Of a stretch of 64,000 nucleotides of DNA, positions 8,872 through 16,511 are shown piece after piece (position 1 is the first letter of the stretch; each line of letters starts with the position of its first letter). A program made the position numbers and the translations under genes. This DNA comes from Paenibacillus sp. MZ04-78.2. GTDB taxonomy: Bacteria > Bacillota > Bacilli > Paenibacillales > NBRC-103111. The notes beneath the pieces were generated by a model. That model saw nothing but the letters and a program-made list of their open reading frames with translations. It did no database searches and was not told the DNA's origin. The DNA is taken from contig NZ_JANAVJ010000008.1 in the NCBI RefSeq assembly GCF_024213375.1, forward strand, positions 62,001 to 126,000, given 5' to 3'.

Positions 8872-8920
8872 GAAAAAAAGGCTGTCTCTCAAGTAGATCG
8901 GTCTACTTTTTGAGACAGCC
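8872..8920 (-). terminator. Terminator of the DoxX gene
   Basis: GGCTGTCTC (8880-8888) pairs with GAGACAGCC (8912-8920), with a further AAGTAGA/TCTACTT helix inside. On the minus strand it is followed by a run of T (A tract 8872-8879 on the plus strand). Confidence 0.85.
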
Positions 8921-8967
8921 CTCGTTTGGCCCATATGTTGAACAATCGCGAAACGGCTCCAAGCGTG

Positions 8968-9372
8968 CTAGGCGCTTGCCCCCTCCGTGCTTCGCTTACG
9001 GAACAAGCTGTCCACCGCCAGCACGCGGTTCCCGCTAATCAACAGGAGCAGGGACATGGCAAACAGCGCAAGATCGAACTCATACCCGCCGATAAATCCC
9101 TGCGACAGCTTGACGGTCAGGATCGCGCCAAGCATAATGATCGCAAACAATGCGCCAAATACGCGCACGCCCAGACCGAGAATCATGCAAATGCCGCCGA
9201 TCAGTTCGATGCCGCCGACCGCATAAGCCAGAAAACCGGGCAAACCGATGCTTTGAAAGAAGCCTGCGGCTTTTTCAATCCCCGTTTGAAATTTTTGCAG
9301 CCCGTGCAAAAGAAAAGTCACTCCCAATACGATACGCACAATCAAAGCTCCCCATTCAGAAAACATTGTCAT
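8968..9372 (-). CDS. DoxX-family membrane protein
   Basis: The 134-residue protein has four transmembrane helices and the DoxX/DoxD pattern: LIVRIVLGVTFLLHGLQKF at the N-terminus, then GFFQSIGLPGFLAYAVGGIELIGGICMILGL and two more helices. DoxX proteins sit in the membrane and are variously tied to redox or thiol stress; the precise role is unclear. ATG 9372 is preceded by AAGGAGGAAGG. Upstream, at 9478-9498, lies a palindrome whose arms match the one in front of the BlaI gene, so this gene is probably in the same regulon (inference). Confidence 0.87.
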   Translation of the reverse strand: MTMFSEWGALIVRIVLGVTFLLHGLQKFQTGIEKAAGFFQSIGLPGFLAYAVGGIELIGGICMILGLGVRVFGALFAIIMLGAILTVKLSQGFIGGYEFDLALFAMSLLLLISGNRVLAVDSLFRKRSTEGASA

Positions 9373-9477
9373 TTCACACCTTCCTCCTTGAATGAAATCT
9401 TAATTTCAGGCTGACTCGAGAACCGCTCCCTTTCATCCACCTTGCTTCATCCGATCCGCATCACCTCCTAACTACCC

Positions 9478-9498
9478 GACACTACTTATCGTAGTGTC
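9478..9498. promoter_or_regulatory. BlaI-type operator upstream of doxX
   Basis: Perfect eight-base arms GACACTAC (9478-9485) and GTAGTGTC (9491-9498) are separated by five bases. The same ACACTAC-N5-GTA(A/G)TGT pattern overlaps the blaI promoter at 10842-10860. On the minus strand it includes TACGAT in the position that holds the -10 TACAAT of the blaI promoter. Confidence 0.65.
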
Positions 9499-9505
9499 CG
9501 ACCGC

Positions 9506-9544
9506 AAAAAAAATGCGCCGGACGGAAAAATAATCCGCCTGCGC
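9506..9544 (-). terminator. Probable terminator of the BlaI/M56 operon
   Basis: An imperfect GC-rich stem (GCGCCGGACGGA, 9515-9526, against TCCGCCTGCGC, 9534-9544) is followed on the minus strand by eight T (A tract 9506-9513). Confidence 0.5.
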
Positions 9545-9564
9545 AGCGGTTCTTTCCTACTCGA

Positions 9565-10413
9565 TTAGAGGGTGGCGAAGAAAAACATCGCGCCAAGCAA
9601 AAGCACCGCATGGAATGAAATCAAGATCAGCTTCAGCGGCAATTTGAACGGAATCTCGGATTGCGGGTCCAAAATTAACTGAATGCGGCAGTTGATCGAA
9701 TTGTCTGCGAACGAGACGTAGGAAAATACCATCGTTTCCGACTTTCTGTACTTCAGGAGCTTCAGCAAGGCGCTGCCGATCTCTACGGACGAACCCAGTT
9801 GTTCAATGGCATAGTTGTCCGCAAGCACCTCGCGAACGGTCCGATATTTTTGGTGTACCCATCGGAGCAGCGGGACGTATCCCATGACCGACGAGCTGAG
9901 GGACAGCACGAACGTTTTGAGCGGATCGCCGTGCTTCCAGTGATACATTTCATGATGGATCACCGCCTCCAGCTCCCTCTCATCCAACAGCCGGATCAAG
10001 CCCGTCGATACAATAACCTTCGGGTTCAGCAGGTTCATCGTAAACGCTTGCGGCTCATCGCACGCGACGACCAGAATCGGCTCGCCGCCGCCGCCGTACT
10101 GCCCGTTCAATTCCGCCGTCATCCGTTCGTCCCGTTTGCTTTGCAAGCGCCGATATGTGCGCCACGACGCCCATTGCTGCTGAACGATGAGTCCGACGGT
10201 CAGCAGCAGAGTGTAGAACACGACGATGTCGAAGGCATACTCCACACCGTTCAAACCGTAAATTCTCGCCGTAGTGGCGCAAAATTGGATCAGGTTATGC
10301 TTGATTTCCAGCCCCAACAGCAAATGCAGCGCATACGCGACAATCTGGGACATGATCAGGCCCGACAACCCGACGCCTGTAAAGAACAGGATTCTGGAAC
10401 GTTTTTCCCACAT
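9565..10413 (-). CDS. M56-family (BlaR1-like) membrane metallopeptidase without sensor domain
   Basis: The 282-residue product has N-terminal transmembrane helices, a cytoplasmic Zn protease core with HHEMYHWKH (HExxH) at about residues 152-160, a downstream glutamate region (VREVLADNYAIE), and a final hydrophobic helix. BlaR1 and MecR1 are about 585-600 residues and carry an extracellular penicillin-binding domain; here the protein stops after the protease and last helix, so it cannot sense beta-lactam the classical way. It follows the BlaI gene by three bases, with AAAGGA at the end of that gene. The likely role is to cleave the BlaI partner on an unknown signal. Confidence 0.85.
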   Translation of the reverse strand: MWEKRSRILFFTGVGLSGLIMSQIVAYALHLLLGLEIKHNLIQFCATTARIYGLNGVEYAFDIVVFYTLLLTVGLIVQQQWASWRTYRRLQSKRDERMTAELNGQYGGGGEPILVVACDEPQAFTMNLLNPKVIVSTGLIRLLDERELEAVIHHEMYHWKHGDPLKTFVLSLSSSVMGYVPLLRWVHQKYRTVREVLADNYAIEQLGSSVEIGSALLKLLKYRKSETMVFSYVSFADNSINCRIQLILDPQSEIPFKLPLKLILISFHAVLLLGAMFFFATL

Positions 10414-10416
10414 AGG

Positions 10417-10830
10417 CTATCTTTCCTTTTTCAGAGCTTGAATTTTTTGCTCCAGCTGCTCGATCAGCGCCGGGTCCGCTTCTTCCAGAGCGTCCAGCAT
10501 ATGGTTCACGACAAGCGGTCCGAATTCTTCAAGCAAATCGTTCGTCAGCTCTTTGGATTGGGTTTCGAGAAACTGCTCCAGCGATTGGGTAGGCTGAAAT
10601 AGGGAGATGCGCCCTTCCGCTCTTTTGCGCAGCACGCCCTTGTCCACCAGCCGGTTCATGACCGTCATCACCGTGTTGAAATTAATCGCCTGCTCCTTCG
10701 CCAGCCTTACCTGCACGTCTTTGATCGCCATCTCCGGACCGTTCCACAGGATATGCATGATTCTCGCTTCCAGAGGTCCGAAGAAGCGATTTAATCCGCT
10801 TTCGTTCGTCTTGAATGAATGAATTTTCAT
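10417..10830 (-). CDS. BlaI/MecI/CopY-family repressor
   Basis: The 137-residue product matches the family in length and layout. The N-terminal winged helix is GPLEARIMHILWNGPEMAIKDVQVRLAKEQAINFNTVMTVMNRLVDKGVLRKR, containing the typical ARIM-ILW opening and NTVMTVMNRL recognition helix. The C-terminal part is helical for dimerisation. The gene is first in an operon with an M56 peptidase. Its promoter (TTGACG-17-TACAAT at 10851-10879) contains a near-palindrome that fits autoregulation. The same half sites occur in front of doxX. Which signal inactivates it is not visible. Confidence 0.9.
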   Translation of the reverse strand: MKIHSFKTNESGLNRFFGPLEARIMHILWNGPEMAIKDVQVRLAKEQAINFNTVMTVMNRLVDKGVLRKRAEGRISLFQPTQSLEQFLETQSKELTNDLLEEFGPLVVNHMLDALEEADPALIEQLEQKIQALKKER

Positions 10831-10841
10831 GAAAACACCTC

Positions 10842-10860
10842 ACACTACCAATTGTAATGT
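10842..10860. promoter_or_regulatory. BlaI-type operator overlapping the blaI promoter
   Basis: Arms ACACTAC (10842-10848) and GTAATGT (10854-10860), five bases apart, match at six of seven pairs. It overlaps the -10 element, so binding would block initiation. Confidence 0.65.
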
Positions 10861-10879
10861 TCGCAAAAGACACCGTCAA
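10851..10879 (-). promoter_or_regulatory. Promoter of the BlaI/M56 operon
   Basis: On the minus strand the -35 is TTGACG (complement of 10874-10879) and the -10 is TACAAT (complement of 10851-10856), with spacing of exactly 17. Confidence 0.7.
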
Positions 10880-10898
10880 GCTTACCGTTCGTTCCAAC

Positions 10899-10945
10899 AA
10901 AAAAGCACGGCAAGGGGCGCATACTGCCTCTGTACCGTGCTTTTT
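10899..10945 (-). terminator. Terminator of the PTS operon
   Basis: AAAAAGCACGG (10900-10910) pairs perfectly with CCGTGCTTTTT (10935-10945); on the minus strand the stem is followed by the T tract. It closes ptsI, which ends at 10956. Confidence 0.8.
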
Positions 10946-10955
10946 CCTTTATATG

Positions 10956-12692
10956 CTACAAAAACTCGCGCAGCCAAGGAAGCTGCGATTCGACCTCGCT
11001 TCGGACCTCGTCCGGATCGCCCAGATCAAGCACTGCTTCCGCCAGCCTGCCCATCCCGCTCCGGTCAAGCTTCGCGATGAGCGCCCGCGTACGCGCCACG
11101 TGAACGCCGCTCATGCTGAACTCGTGCAGCCCCATGCCGAGCAGAATCGGCACCGCATGCGGCTGACCCGCCATTTCCCCACACATGCCGACCCATTTGC
11201 CCTCCCGCGCCGCCGCGCGGATGACCTGATCGATCAAACGCAGCACCGCTGGCTGAAGCGGATCGTTCAATTGGGCCAGCTTCGGATTCATCCGGTCGGC
11301 CGCCATCGTATACTGCACGAGATCGTTCGTCCCGATGCTGAAGAAATCGACCTCTTTGGCGAATCGGTCCGCCATCAGCGCCGCTCCCGGCACTTCGATC
11401 ATGATGCCCGTCTCCAGATCATCCCGGAACGCCCGGCCTTCGGCCCGCAGCTCCGCCTTGGCCTCCTCCAGAACAGCCTTGGCCCGTCTCCATTCGCGGA
11501 GCGAAGCGATCATCGGGAACATGATCTTGACATTGGCCTCCGCGCTGGCCCGCAAGATGGCGCGAAGCTGCGTCTTGAACAGCTCCGGCCGGTCCAGGCA
11601 AATGCGGATCGCCCGGTAGCCGAGGAACGGGTTCTCTTCCTTCGGCAGCTCCAGCAGCGGCAGCTCCTTATCCCCGCCGATATCCATCGTGCGGATCACG
11701 ATCGGCGCCTCCGGTCCGAAGGCACGGGCCGCCGCCGCATACGCTTCGTACTGCTCGTCCTCCGTCGGCAGCGAATCGCGGCCCATGTACAGAAACTCCG
11801 TGCGGTACAGCCCTACGCCTTCAGCCCCGCCGCGCATTGCCGCTTCCGCATCGACCGGCGAGCCGATGTTGGCGACGAGCTCGACGCTTGCGCCATCCAG
11901 CGTCACGGACGGGCGGTCTACAAACGCGCGGTACCGCTCGGCCAGCGCCTGCTGCTCGCTTGCTTTTTGGCGGTAAGCAGAAAGCTGCTCCTCTGCCGGA
12001 GCGACGAGCACGACGCCTTCGCGGCCATCGATGACGAGCCGCTGGCCGTCCTGCACCTGGAACAAACTCTCGCCCAAGCCGACGATCGCCGGAATGCCGA
12101 GCGAGCGGGCCAATATAGCGGAGTGCGACGTCTTGCCGCCGGAAGCGGTAACGAAGCCCGCCGTCGCTTTCGGGTCAAGCTGGGCCGTCTGCGAAGGCGT
12201 CAGCTCATCCGCGATCAGAATAAACGGCTCATCTGTCAAACGTGCGTCCAAGGGCTCATCGGCATGGCGCAGCTTGCGGATCACTCGGCGCGTCACATCG
12301 CGGATATCCGCAGCTCTCTCCCGCAAATACTCGTCGTCCAGACTTTCCAGCAGCGAGACCGTCTCGCGCATCGCTTCGTCCAGCGCCGCTTCCGCCCGGA
12401 TAAGCTCCTCGCGGATGATCGTCTGAGCCTTGCCCATCAGCTCTTCATCCTGAAGGAACAGCCGGTGGCCGTCGAAAATTTCCGCCTCCTGCTCCCGGCC
12501 CCGGTCCGTCAAGTCCCGGCCAATCTCCTGCAGCTCCTCGTCCGCCCGGCGGATCGCCTCGGCCAACCGCTCCAGCTCGGCATCCGTCTCATCTGCCCGG
12601 ATCGGAAAGCGTTCCGGCCGCTGCTCCTCCCGCATCACTTTCGCGACGCCGATCGCAATCCCCGGCGCCGCTGCAACTCCCTGAAGCCGCAC
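10956..12692 (-). CDS. ptsI: PTS enzyme I (phosphoenolpyruvate-protein phosphotransferase)
   Basis: The 578-residue enzyme has the usual length. It autophosphorylates from PEP and passes phosphate to HPr. The phospho-histidine lies in GGKTSHSAILARSLGIPAIVG; the PEP-binding half has RTEFLYM, IGTNDLVQYTMAADR and GMCGEMAG, including the conserved catalytic Cys. The start is GTG at 12692, two bases after the ptsH stop, with AAGGAGGGG just upstream inside ptsH, so translation is coupled. It is the last gene of glcT-crr-ptsG-ptsH-ptsI. Confidence 0.97.
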   Translation of the reverse strand: MRLQGVAAAPGIAIGVAKVMREEQRPERFPIRADETDAELERLAEAIRRADEELQEIGRDLTDRGREQEAEIFDGHRLFLQDEELMGKAQTIIREELIRAEAALDEAMRETVSLLESLDDEYLRERAADIRDVTRRVIRKLRHADEPLDARLTDEPFILIADELTPSQTAQLDPKATAGFVTASGGKTSHSAILARSLGIPAIVGLGESLFQVQDGQRLVIDGREGVVLVAPAEEQLSAYRQKASEQQALAERYRAFVDRPSVTLDGASVELVANIGSPVDAEAAMRGGAEGVGLYRTEFLYMGRDSLPTEDEQYEAYAAAARAFGPEAPIVIRTMDIGGDKELPLLELPKEENPFLGYRAIRICLDRPELFKTQLRAILRASAEANVKIMFPMIASLREWRRAKAVLEEAKAELRAEGRAFRDDLETGIMIEVPGAALMADRFAKEVDFFSIGTNDLVQYTMAADRMNPKLAQLNDPLQPAVLRLIDQVIRAAAREGKWVGMCGEMAGQPHAVPILLGMGLHEFSMSGVHVARTRALIAKLDRSGMGRLAEAVLDLGDPDEVRSEVESQLPWLREFL

Positions 12693-12694
12693 GG

Positions 12695-12976
12695 TTACCC
12701 CTCCTTCCGGGGCGGCGCTTCGGTATACTCGGCCAAAATGCGGCCGATTTCCTCCTGCGCCGCTTCTTCTTGCTCCCCCTCGGTAATGAGTGTGACCGTG
12801 TCACCGTGCTTAGCGCCGATGGTGAGCACGTTTACCAAGCTTTTTGCGCTGACGCGTTTACCCGCTTTTTCCAGGAAGATGTCGCATTGCTTGTAGCGCC
12901 CGGCCGCCTCCACAATTTTTTTGGCGGGACGGACGTGAAGTCCTAACAGGTTTTGAACAATATAGTCGTTTTGCAT
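12695..12976 (-). CDS. ptsH: Phosphocarrier protein HPr
   Basis: The 93-residue product has the active site GLHVRPA (His14) and the regulatory Ser46 in SAKSLVNVL, the target of HPr kinase in low-GC Gram-positives. HPr relays phosphate from enzyme I to the sugar-specific EIIA and, as Ser-P form, is the co-repressor of CcpA. The ATG at 12976 has an AAGGAG site. It sits in a sugar PTS operon rather than with the usual ptsHI pair alone. A 70-base gap to ptsG carries a small TGCC/GGCA hairpin and might hold a weak second promoter, but I am not confident of that. Confidence 0.95.
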   Translation of the reverse strand: MQNDYIVQNLLGLHVRPAKKIVEAAGRYKQCDIFLEKAGKRVSAKSLVNVLTIGAKHGDTVTLITEGEQEEAAQEEIGRILAEYTEAPPRKEG

Positions 12977-13046
12977 CGCTCTGCACTCCTTGTTCCGTAT
13001 AGTTTAGTTTATTTTTATCTATCTGAATGGCTGCCCGCAGGCAAAG

Positions 13047-14531
13047 CTACATGAGCTTCTTCATCTCGTCCTTCAACTGCTCGGATTGCGGTCCGAAAAT
13101 AACCTGCACCGCGCCTTGACCGAGCCGCATCACGCCGGAGGCGCCCAGGCCCTTCAGCGCTTTGTCGTCAACCGCCGCTTCGTCCTTCACGACCAGCCGG
13201 AGCCGGGTAATGCAGGCGTCCAGTCCGACGATGTTGTCGGCGCCGCCGATGGAAGCCAACACTTGGCCCGCCCTTTGAGCGGCCGGCATTTTGCCTGCAG
13301 GAACCTTTTCTGCAGCCGGAGCCGCTTCTGCAGCGGCAGCCTCGACGACTTCGTCGTCCTCCCGGCCGGGCGTCTTCAGATTCAGCTTCACGATCAGGAT
13401 GCGGAACATGAAGTAGTACACGACCGCAAACGCAAGACCGATCGGGATAATCAAGAGCGGCTTCGTTGCCAGCGGATAGTTAAGCACATAATCGATGAAG
13501 CCCGCAGAGAATCCGAAGCCGTGCTTCACGCCAAGCACATACGTGATATAACCGGCTGCCCCGGACAGTAAAGCGTGTACGACGTACAAAGCGGGAGCGA
13601 GGAACATAAAGGCAAATTCCAACGGCTCCGTAATTCCGGTCAGGAACGACGCGAATGCCGTTCCGAACAACATGGACCCCACGACTTTGCGCTTTTCCGG
13701 CTTCGCCGTATGCACCATCGCGAGCGCGGCCGCCGGGAGCGCGAACATCATCATCGGGAAGAATCCCGTCATGAACATTCCGGCCGACTTGTCGCCTTTG
13801 AAGAAGCGGTGCAAGTCCCCGTGAATCACTTGGCCTGCCGCATCCGTAAAGTCGCCGATCTGGAACCAGGCGATCGAGCTCAGCACGTGATGCAGACCGA
13901 ATGGCAGGAGCAGCCGGTTGCCGATCTGGAACCCTGCGGCCCCAAAGCCGCCCAAGCCGACGATGAAGCGGCCGAGTTCGTCCAGCGCATGCTGAATCGG
14001 ACCCCAGGCAATCCCGAAAACGATCCCGACAAGCACCATCGCAAGCGAGGTAATGATCGGCACGAACCGCTTGCCGCTGAAAAAGCCTAGCCAATCGGGC
14101 AGTTTGATATTATGGTATTTTTTGTAAAGGTATGAGGCCAGCGCCCCTGCAAGAATGCCGCCGAGCACCCCCATGTTCAGCTTTACGTCTTTATCGACAA
14201 GAGCCGGAAAAGCCGCGGGAATTTTGGTCAATACATTGGTCAGCACCAAGTAAGCGATTACAGCAGCCAACGACGCGACCGCGTCTCCGACGAAACCGAT
14301 CGCAACGCCGACCGCGAAAATCAGCGGCAGGTTATCGAATATGGTGGAGCCGCCGGCGTCCAGAAACGGCGCGATGTACTGGTTCAGAAACCCGCCGACG
14401 CTTTCCCCCAAACGAAAGTCTTTGACGTAATCAATTTTCCCGAACCGCATCAGGATGGCAGCCGCCGGAAGAACGGCGACGGGAAGCATCAGGGATTTAC
14501 CGACTTTCTGCAAAAAAGCGAGCATCATCAC
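13047..14531 (-). CDS. ptsG: PTS glucose/N-acetylglucosamine-type EIICB permease
   Basis: The 494-residue product has the multi-helix EIIC glucose-family domain (1 to about 375), including the ITEPLEFAFMFLAP loop, then an Ala/Pro-rich linker (about 385-415), then the EIIB domain with the phosphorylatable Cys in LDACITRLRL. The EIIA domain is separate (crr next door). The EIIC sequence resembles the glucose and GlcNAc permeases about equally; the GlcT antiterminator and RAT make glucose the more likely substrate. It starts ATG-ATG-ATG; the first is assigned but the start could be any of the three. Confidence 0.92.
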   Translation of the reverse strand: MMMLAFLQKVGKSLMLPVAVLPAAAILMRFGKIDYVKDFRLGESVGGFLNQYIAPFLDAGGSTIFDNLPLIFAVGVAIGFVGDAVASLAAVIAYLVLTNVLTKIPAAFPALVDKDVKLNMGVLGGILAGALASYLYKKYHNIKLPDWLGFFSGKRFVPIITSLAMVLVGIVFGIAWGPIQHALDELGRFIVGLGGFGAAGFQIGNRLLLPFGLHHVLSSIAWFQIGDFTDAAGQVIHGDLHRFFKGDKSAGMFMTGFFPMMMFALPAAALAMVHTAKPEKRKVVGSMLFGTAFASFLTGITEPLEFAFMFLAPALYVVHALLSGAAGYITYVLGVKHGFGFSAGFIDYVLNYPLATKPLLIIPIGLAFAVVYYFMFRILIVKLNLKTPGREDDEVVEAAAAEAAPAAEKVPAGKMPAAQRAGQVLASIGGADNIVGLDACITRLRLVVKDEAAVDDKALKGLGASGVMRLGQGAVQVIFGPQSEQLKDEMKKLM

Positions 14532-14555
14532 TCAACCCTTTCGAAAAGTATCTTG

Positions 14556-15056
14556 TTATTTTTTTAAAACCGCACTTAGCAGTCCCGCGTCTCCCGCGCG
14601 GACCGGCCCCAACCGGTATTCCACGGCCGATACGCTTTCTTCGCCGTTGGCGATAATGACCGGGGTAATCAGCGGATAGCCCGCTTCCTTGATACGCTCG
14701 ATATCGAATTCGATCAGCGTTTGACCGGCCGTCACTTTGTCGCCCGTCGATACGTGGGACGTAAACCCTTCGCCGCGCAGCGCCACCGTATTGATCCCGA
14801 TATGAACCAAGAGCTGAACGCCCGACTCGTGCTCCAGAATGAGCGCATGATTCGTATCGATCCGATGCGCGACCGTGCCGTCGAACGGAGCGATCAGCTT
14901 GCCTTCCGTCGGCTCGATGGCCACCCCTTCGCCCATATGCTTGCCTGCGAACGCTTCGTCCGGAACTTGTTCGAGTTCTACCGCCTTGCCCGTGATCGGA
15001 GATGCGATTTCCAGTCGATTCGTCTTCGTCTTGTTTGTTAGCCATTTTGAGAACAT
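14556..15056 (-). CDS. crr: PTS glucose-type EIIA protein
   Basis: The 166-residue stand-alone EIIA-Glc domain contains the ASPITGKAVEL opening, FDGTVAHRIDTNHALILEHESG and LLVHIGINTVAL; the two histidines of the latter two motifs form the active pair, the second being phosphorylated. It takes phosphate from HPr and gives it to the EIIB domain of the downstream ptsG product. In many Bacillota this domain is fused to EIICB, so the separate gene is typical of Paenibacillaceae and some others. It lies 14 bases after glcT. Confidence 0.93.
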   Translation of the reverse strand: MFSKWLTNKTKTNRLEIASPITGKAVELEQVPDEAFAGKHMGEGVAIEPTEGKLIAPFDGTVAHRIDTNHALILEHESGVQLLVHIGINTVALRGEGFTSHVSTGDKVTAGQTLIEFDIERIKEAGYPLITPVIIANGEESVSAVEYRLGPVRAGDAGLLSAVLKK

Positions 15057-15070
15057 CCGTTCTTCCTCCC

Positions 15071-15943
15071 TTATGATGTTGACCGCTCTCTTGGAAACGC
15101 TTGAAACAGCCGGTACAAATGCATGACCATATAACCGATCTCATCCTCGGGAATGCCCGTCTCCAGCCGCTGCCCGATCAAAGAGCCAAGCTTGGAGGCC
15201 AACCGGTATTCCTCGGGGTATTCGGTTTTGAATTCGTTCATAAACGGATTGCGAACGACTTTGCCATGGGCCACCCGTTCGATCGCATGCCGCAAATGCG
15301 TGATGAGCCGCACATAATCCATGCTGTCCCGCGGAATGGGGGCGCCCAGCTCGCTTTCAACCAGCGCGACCGCTTCGTTGACCAGGTTCGAAAACTTCAC
15401 CAGCTCTCCGACCGGCACGCTGGATACCGCCGAGTGAACGTGAAAGGTTAAAAATCCGATTTCGTCCTCCGGAACTTCGATGTCGAACGCCTCGCTGATC
15501 ATCGCCGCCGCGCTTCGCGCAATTTCGTACTCCTTGGGAAACCACAGCTGCGTTTCCTGCAGGAACGGATTGACGATGTCCATTTCGTTCCTGAGCCGGT
15601 ATACCGCGAACTGAATATGGCTTGGCAGCGCAAAGTACACCTTGTTGTTCAGCGGCTCGGAAAATTGCCCGTTAATACTGTCGATGATCCGCTCGGAGAT
15701 TCGGATCACCTCGGGGTCGATTCCTTCCAACAGCGTATGATACTCGCTCATCTGATTGCGATCGTCCAGTCGAAATCGTTTTTCAATACGGGGGTCTTTG
15801 GCCTCGATCGTCCCGCTTCCTTTGGAGGAAAATCCGATGCCCTTGCCCAGCAGCACGTACTCCTTCCCGGAATCCGAATCCAACACCATAAGCACATTAT
15901 TGCTGATGACCCGCTCGATTCGAAGCAGACGATTCGCTTGCAT
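15071..15943 (-). CDS. glcT: Transcription antiterminator, GlcT-type (BglG/LicT family)
   Basis: The 290-residue product has an N-terminal CAT RNA-binding domain (1 to about 57: IERVISNNVLMVLDSDSGKEYVLLGKGIGF) and two PRD modules. PRD1 has EDEIGFLTFHVHSA and the partner histidine region; PRD2 has HLRHAIERVAHGK and EDEIGYMVMHLYRL. In the family, PRD histidines are phosphorylated by the glucose EIIB when sugar is absent, and by HPr. The leader upstream carries an RNA antiterminator sequence very close to the Bacillus subtilis GlcT target, overlapping a terminator, so the protein controls its own operon including crr, ptsG, ptsH and ptsI. Confidence 0.93.
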   Translation of the reverse strand: MQANRLLRIERVISNNVLMVLDSDSGKEYVLLGKGIGFSSKGSGTIEAKDPRIEKRFRLDDRNQMSEYHTLLEGIDPEVIRISERIIDSINGQFSEPLNNKVYFALPSHIQFAVYRLRNEMDIVNPFLQETQLWFPKEYEIARSAAAMISEAFDIEVPEDEIGFLTFHVHSAVSSVPVGELVKFSNLVNEAVALVESELGAPIPRDSMDYVRLITHLRHAIERVAHGKVVRNPFMNEFKTEYPEEYRLASKLGSLIGQRLETGIPEDEIGYMVMHLYRLFQAFPRERSTS

Positions 15944-15986
15944 AGCCTAGCCCACCACCTTTCCTAACGTCCCGAGCGACGGCAAA

Positions 15987-16033
15987 CAAAAAAGAGCCAA
16001 AAAAAGACTTTGATCTTAGTCTTTTCCTGGCTC
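15987..16033 (-). terminator. Leader terminator of the glcT-pts operon
   Basis: Minus-strand arms GAGCCA...AAAGACT and AGTCTTT...TGGCTC (plus positions 15995-16033) form a long hairpin followed by T residues (A tract 15987-15994 on the plus strand). Its 5' arm overlaps the RAT, which is the standard arrangement for antitermination. Confidence 0.85.
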
Positions 16034-16057
16034 ATGCCCTTTTGTCGGTAACACGCC
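16029..16057 (-). promoter_or_regulatory. RAT: ribonucleic antiterminator, GlcT target
   Basis: On the minus strand this leader segment contains GCGTGTTAC and, after a short loop, GGCATGAG. These blocks match the known GlcT RAT of the B. subtilis ptsG leader. It overlaps the 5' arm of the terminator just downstream. Binding of unphosphorylated GlcT would stabilise it and allow read-through. Confidence 0.85.
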
Positions 16058-16080
16058 AATTTGTATTCGATTACAGTCCA

Positions 16081-16109
16081 ATCATACCCATTTGCAAACA
16101 TTTCGTCAA
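16081..16109 (-). promoter_or_regulatory. SigA-type promoter of the glcT-pts operon
   Basis: On the minus strand the -35 is TTGACG (complement of 16104-16109) and the -10 TATGAT (complement of 16081-16086), spacing 17. The RAT starts about 20 bases downstream of the -10. Confidence 0.75.
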
Positions 16110-16159
16110 TAGGATTTGCCTAGAATAAAAAGGGCGAATTATTGAACAAATGACAGCGG

Positions 16160-16435
16160 CTATCCTTCTTGACGGGGCAAGCTTTGCAGTGCCGCGTTCA
16201 CAAGCAGGTCGTAGAAATCGTCGTCTTCTTCCAGCCTTTCTTCCACCGCAAGAATGTCTTCTTCCGATCCCGATTCTTTGGAAAAAATCAGGCTGTAGCT
16301 CCAATCCTTTGCATTTTTGCTGTGCAGCGTAATTTCATACGGCGCTTCATGCCCTTCATATTGAAACTCGACATGGCCTACGTAGCCGTTCTCTTTGCTG
16401 TGCGCCATCCGGCTTCCAATAATCGTTACGTTCAT
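16160..16435 (-). CDS. Small acidic protein of unknown function
   Basis: The 91-residue soluble protein has no signal peptide. Its N-terminal half alternates as in beta-strands (YVGHVEFQYEGHEAPYEITLHS) and its C-terminal half is acidic and helical (KESGSEEDILAVEERLEEDDDFYDLLVNAALQSL). AAGGGA lies about 12 bases before the ATG. The gene is divergently placed against no neighbour; it lies between HemAT and the PTS operon, both on the same strand. I do not recognise a family; similar short proteins are annotated as hypothetical in Paenibacillus. Confidence 0.65.
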   Translation of the reverse strand: MNVTIIGSRMAHSKENGYVGHVEFQYEGHEAPYEITLHSKNAKDWSYSLIFSKESGSEEDILAVEERLEEDDDFYDLLVNAALQSLPRQEG

Positions 16436-16511
16436 TCGTCAGCTCATCCCTTTCTTTTTGCCTATACACATTATCGCCTTCTTCGCTCGTTATACACCAG
16501 CCTTTTTTTAT

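Noticed and set aside
9376-9472. Minus-strand mini-frames between the BlaI-type operator and doxX
   Set aside because: They have an AGGAGGTG site but only 4 to 20 codons and no recognisable product.
10857-12896. 679-codon open frame on the plus strand
   Set aside because: It is antisense to ptsI and part of ptsH, whose family assignment is certain. The translated product is Arg/His-rich and lacks domains.
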